Positions 22,664 to 23,966 of a stretch of 23,966 nucleotides of DNA are shown in pieces. Each line of letters starts with the position of its first letter. Within the stretch, counting starts at the first letter, position 1. The translations under genes were made by a program, and so were the position numbers. The notes under the pieces were generated by a model. The model searched no databases. It had not been told where the DNA came from and was given only the letters and a program-made list of their open reading frames with translations. The stretch comes from an uncultured Chloroflexota bacterium (GTDB lineage: Bacteria > Chloroflexota > Anaerolineae > Aggregatilineales > Phototrophicaceae). The stretch is from positions 1 through 23,966 of the forward strand of contig CALKIA010000597.1 in assembly GCA_937988705.1 (NCBI GenBank), in the 5' to 3' direction.

Positions 22664-23500
22664 TTACTTGGCTGTCGGCAGCGTGAAGCTGAACGTACTG
22701 CCTTCACCGGGTTCGCCGCTGAAGAACAGTTCGCCGCCCATCATGCGCAGCAGCTCACTGGCGAGGTACAGACGCAGCCCGCCACCGGGATGCTGCCGCA
22801 CAAGGGGATGTTCGACGCCACGCCAGAAGGGTTCGCCCACCCGGTCATCCGGAGATAGGCCAATACCCGTGTCCTCGATACCGAACAGTACATGCGTGCC
22901 CAGTGTATCGGCGGTCATGCGGATTGTGCCGCCGGGAGGGGTATACAGGACGGCGTTTTCCATCAGATCGACGAGGATGGTCAACACCTGAATCGGGTCG
23001 CCCAGCACCGTCGGCAGCGGATCGTCGATCCGCATGGCCACCCGGTGTCCGCGCGCCTCGGCACGGTCTTTAACCCAATTCCACGCACGGTTAATCGTTG
23101 CTTCCCCATCAAACGCTTCGCTATGGATTTCGATCACACCGCTTTCGACCTTCATCAGCGTGAACAACGAGTCGATCATATCGAAGGCCGAATCGGCCTG
23201 CTGTTCCGCCAGATGCAGCGCGCTCTCCTGTTCGGAGTTGAAGCGGCCAAGATTCCCACTCCGCAGCGCGCGGATCTGACCACGCAGCGACGTGAGCGCA
23301 GGCAGCAGCAGATCAACCGTCTGCTGGAACAAGGGGTCAATCGAAGCCTGCGGCACGGGTTCGGCGTGCGTGCGGAGTGCCGCGTTCTGATCAAACAAAT
23401 CGATCATCAAATCGATGACGGCACCAATCCGCGCGGCCGCCGTCGGCGGTGCCGCGGCTTGCATCTTGCGCAAAATTGTGATCGCCTGAGCATATTGCAT
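22664..23500 (-). CDS. HATPase-domain sensor protein with Asp in place of the kinase His
   Basis: The 278-residue protein has an Ala-rich helical N-terminus (1-60), a HisKA-like dimerisation region (61-122) and an HATPase domain (135-275). The dimerisation region follows the common pattern closely: LTSLRG at 69-74, GNLGRFNSEQ at 82-91 and LMKVESG at 115-121, yet the phospho-accepting His is replaced by Asp63. The ATP site is intact: Asn182 in LMENAV, Asp210-Thr-Gly-Ile-Gly, and a glycine-rich lid GGGLRL at 239-244. No membrane segment. Its ATG overlaps the stop of the preceding gene (TAATG), so the pair is translationally coupled and may work as heterodimer or sensor/partner. It may bind ATP without autophosphorylation. 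Confidence 0.85.
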   Translation of the reverse strand: MQYAQAITILRKMQAAAPPTAAARIGAVIDLMIDLFDQNAALRTHAEPVPQASIDPLFQQTVDLLLPALTSLRGQIRALRSGNLGRFNSEQESALHLAEQQADSAFDMIDSLFTLMKVESGVIEIHSEAFDGEATINRAWNWVKDRAEARGHRVAMRIDDPLPTVLGDPIQVLTILVDLMENAVLYTPPGGTIRMTADTLGTHVLFGIEDTGIGLSPDDRVGEPFWRGVEHPLVRQHPGGGLRLYLASELLRMMGGELFFSGEPGEGSTFSFTLPTAK

Positions 23501-23966
23501 TACTGCATCCCTGGAATCCTAACGGTGAAGGTAGTGCCCTTCTCCGCTTCACTCTCAACACTGACCGATCCGCCCAACAGGTTGATTAAACCATACGCGA
23601 CGGGAATGCCCAGACCGCTCCCTTTAAACGACCGCACCAGTTCGTTCTCTGAGCGGTAGTAGACTTCACCCAGCCGCGCTACTTCGTCGGGCAGCATCCC
23701 GATACCGTTATCGCTCACCGTGATGAGCAGGTTGTTGCCATCGCCTTTGCCAGCTACCGTCACCGCGCCGTCTTCATTGGAGTAGCGCAGCCCGTTTTCT
23801 ACCAGCTTATAGAGCGCCTTCGCCAGCAGTTCGCCATCCAGATTAAGGAGTGGCAGCCCCTGCGGCACCTCCAGCGTGAGCGTTTTACTGAGACTTTCCG
23901 CCAACGGCCGCGCGGTCTTCTCGACCATCATGGCGATGTTCTTGAACATATCCATCTTGTTGTTGA
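23500..23966 (-). CDS. Histidine kinase-like protein, N-terminus outside window
   Basis: The visible C-terminal part of about 155 residues is an HATPase domain preceded by a short helical segment. All ATP-site motifs are present: an Asn in KLVENGLRYS, Asp-x-Gly-x-Gly in DNGIGM, the lid GSGLGIPVA and a final GTTFTVRIP strand. The frame stays open to the window end, so an ATG at 23955 is probably internal and any sensor and dimerisation domains lie outside. Whether this protein keeps its phospho-accepting His cannot be seen here. It is coupled to the downstream pseudokinase-like gene by a one-base overlap. Confidence 0.85.
   Translation of the reverse strand, partial: NNKMDMFKNIAMMVEKTARPLAESLSKTLTLEVPQGLPLLNLDGELLAKALYKLVENGLRYSNEDGAVTVAGKGDGNNLLITVSDNGIGMLPDEVARLGEVYYRSENELVRSFKGSGLGIPVAYGLINLLGGSVSVESEAEKGTTFTVRIPGMQ

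Overview
The window looks like a piece of a Chloroflexota (Anaerolineae-like) chromosome, probably from a metagenome. This is inferred from three things: very large GAF/receiver signalling proteins, frequent GTG/TTG starts, and intergenic spaces filled with palindromic and short-period repeats. No marker gene here fixes the taxon. Coding density is high and there is no phage, transposase, CRISPR array, rRNA or tRNA that I can support.

Region 1 (1-5.3 kb, mostly + strand) holds small metabolic and membrane genes: an acetoacetate-decarboxylase-like protein overlapping a GNAT acetyltransferase, a CPBP-type membrane protease homologue, a V4R-like small protein on the minus strand divergent from a YjjX-type house-cleaning NTPase, and a VTT/DedA-type membrane protein translationally coupled to a nucleoside hydrolase. 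Region 2 (5.3-9.6 kb) holds a split-barrel flavin-type oxidoreductase, a P1B-4 (SPC-motif) transition-metal ATPase, and divergently from it glycerol kinase. Region 3 (9.7-12.0 kb, minus) is a flavin monooxygenase overlapping a family-2 glycosyltransferase.

Region 4 (12.2-16.4 kb) is a signalling locus. A 1040-residue protein (receiver, two GAF-like domains, PAS, degenerate kinase core, degenerate receiver, OmpR-type DNA-binding domain) is divergent from a small FHA-domain protein, which converges on two short unknown genes. Region 5 (16.9-22.3 kb, minus) carries translation and transcription housekeeping genes: serS with a newly spotted 54-codon membrane-protein ORF overlapping its start, a PAS-kinase-like protein, and greA followed by lysS. 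Region 6 (22.7 kb to the end, minus) has two coupled kinase-like genes, the first of them in transcription order running off the window.

Two themes stand out. First, all three kinase-like proteins whose dimerisation region is visible lack the phospho-accepting histidine, and the largest has also lost ATP- and Mg-binding residues, so signalling here may not depend on classical His-Asp phosphotransfer. Second, the intergenic spaces hold a family of palindromes with constant ends (GTAGGG...CCCTAC) and a central stem that differs from copy to copy but stays self-complementary, often as head-to-head pairs. Two further short-period repeat families (8-9 bp and 7 bp periods) show the same inverted-pair layout.
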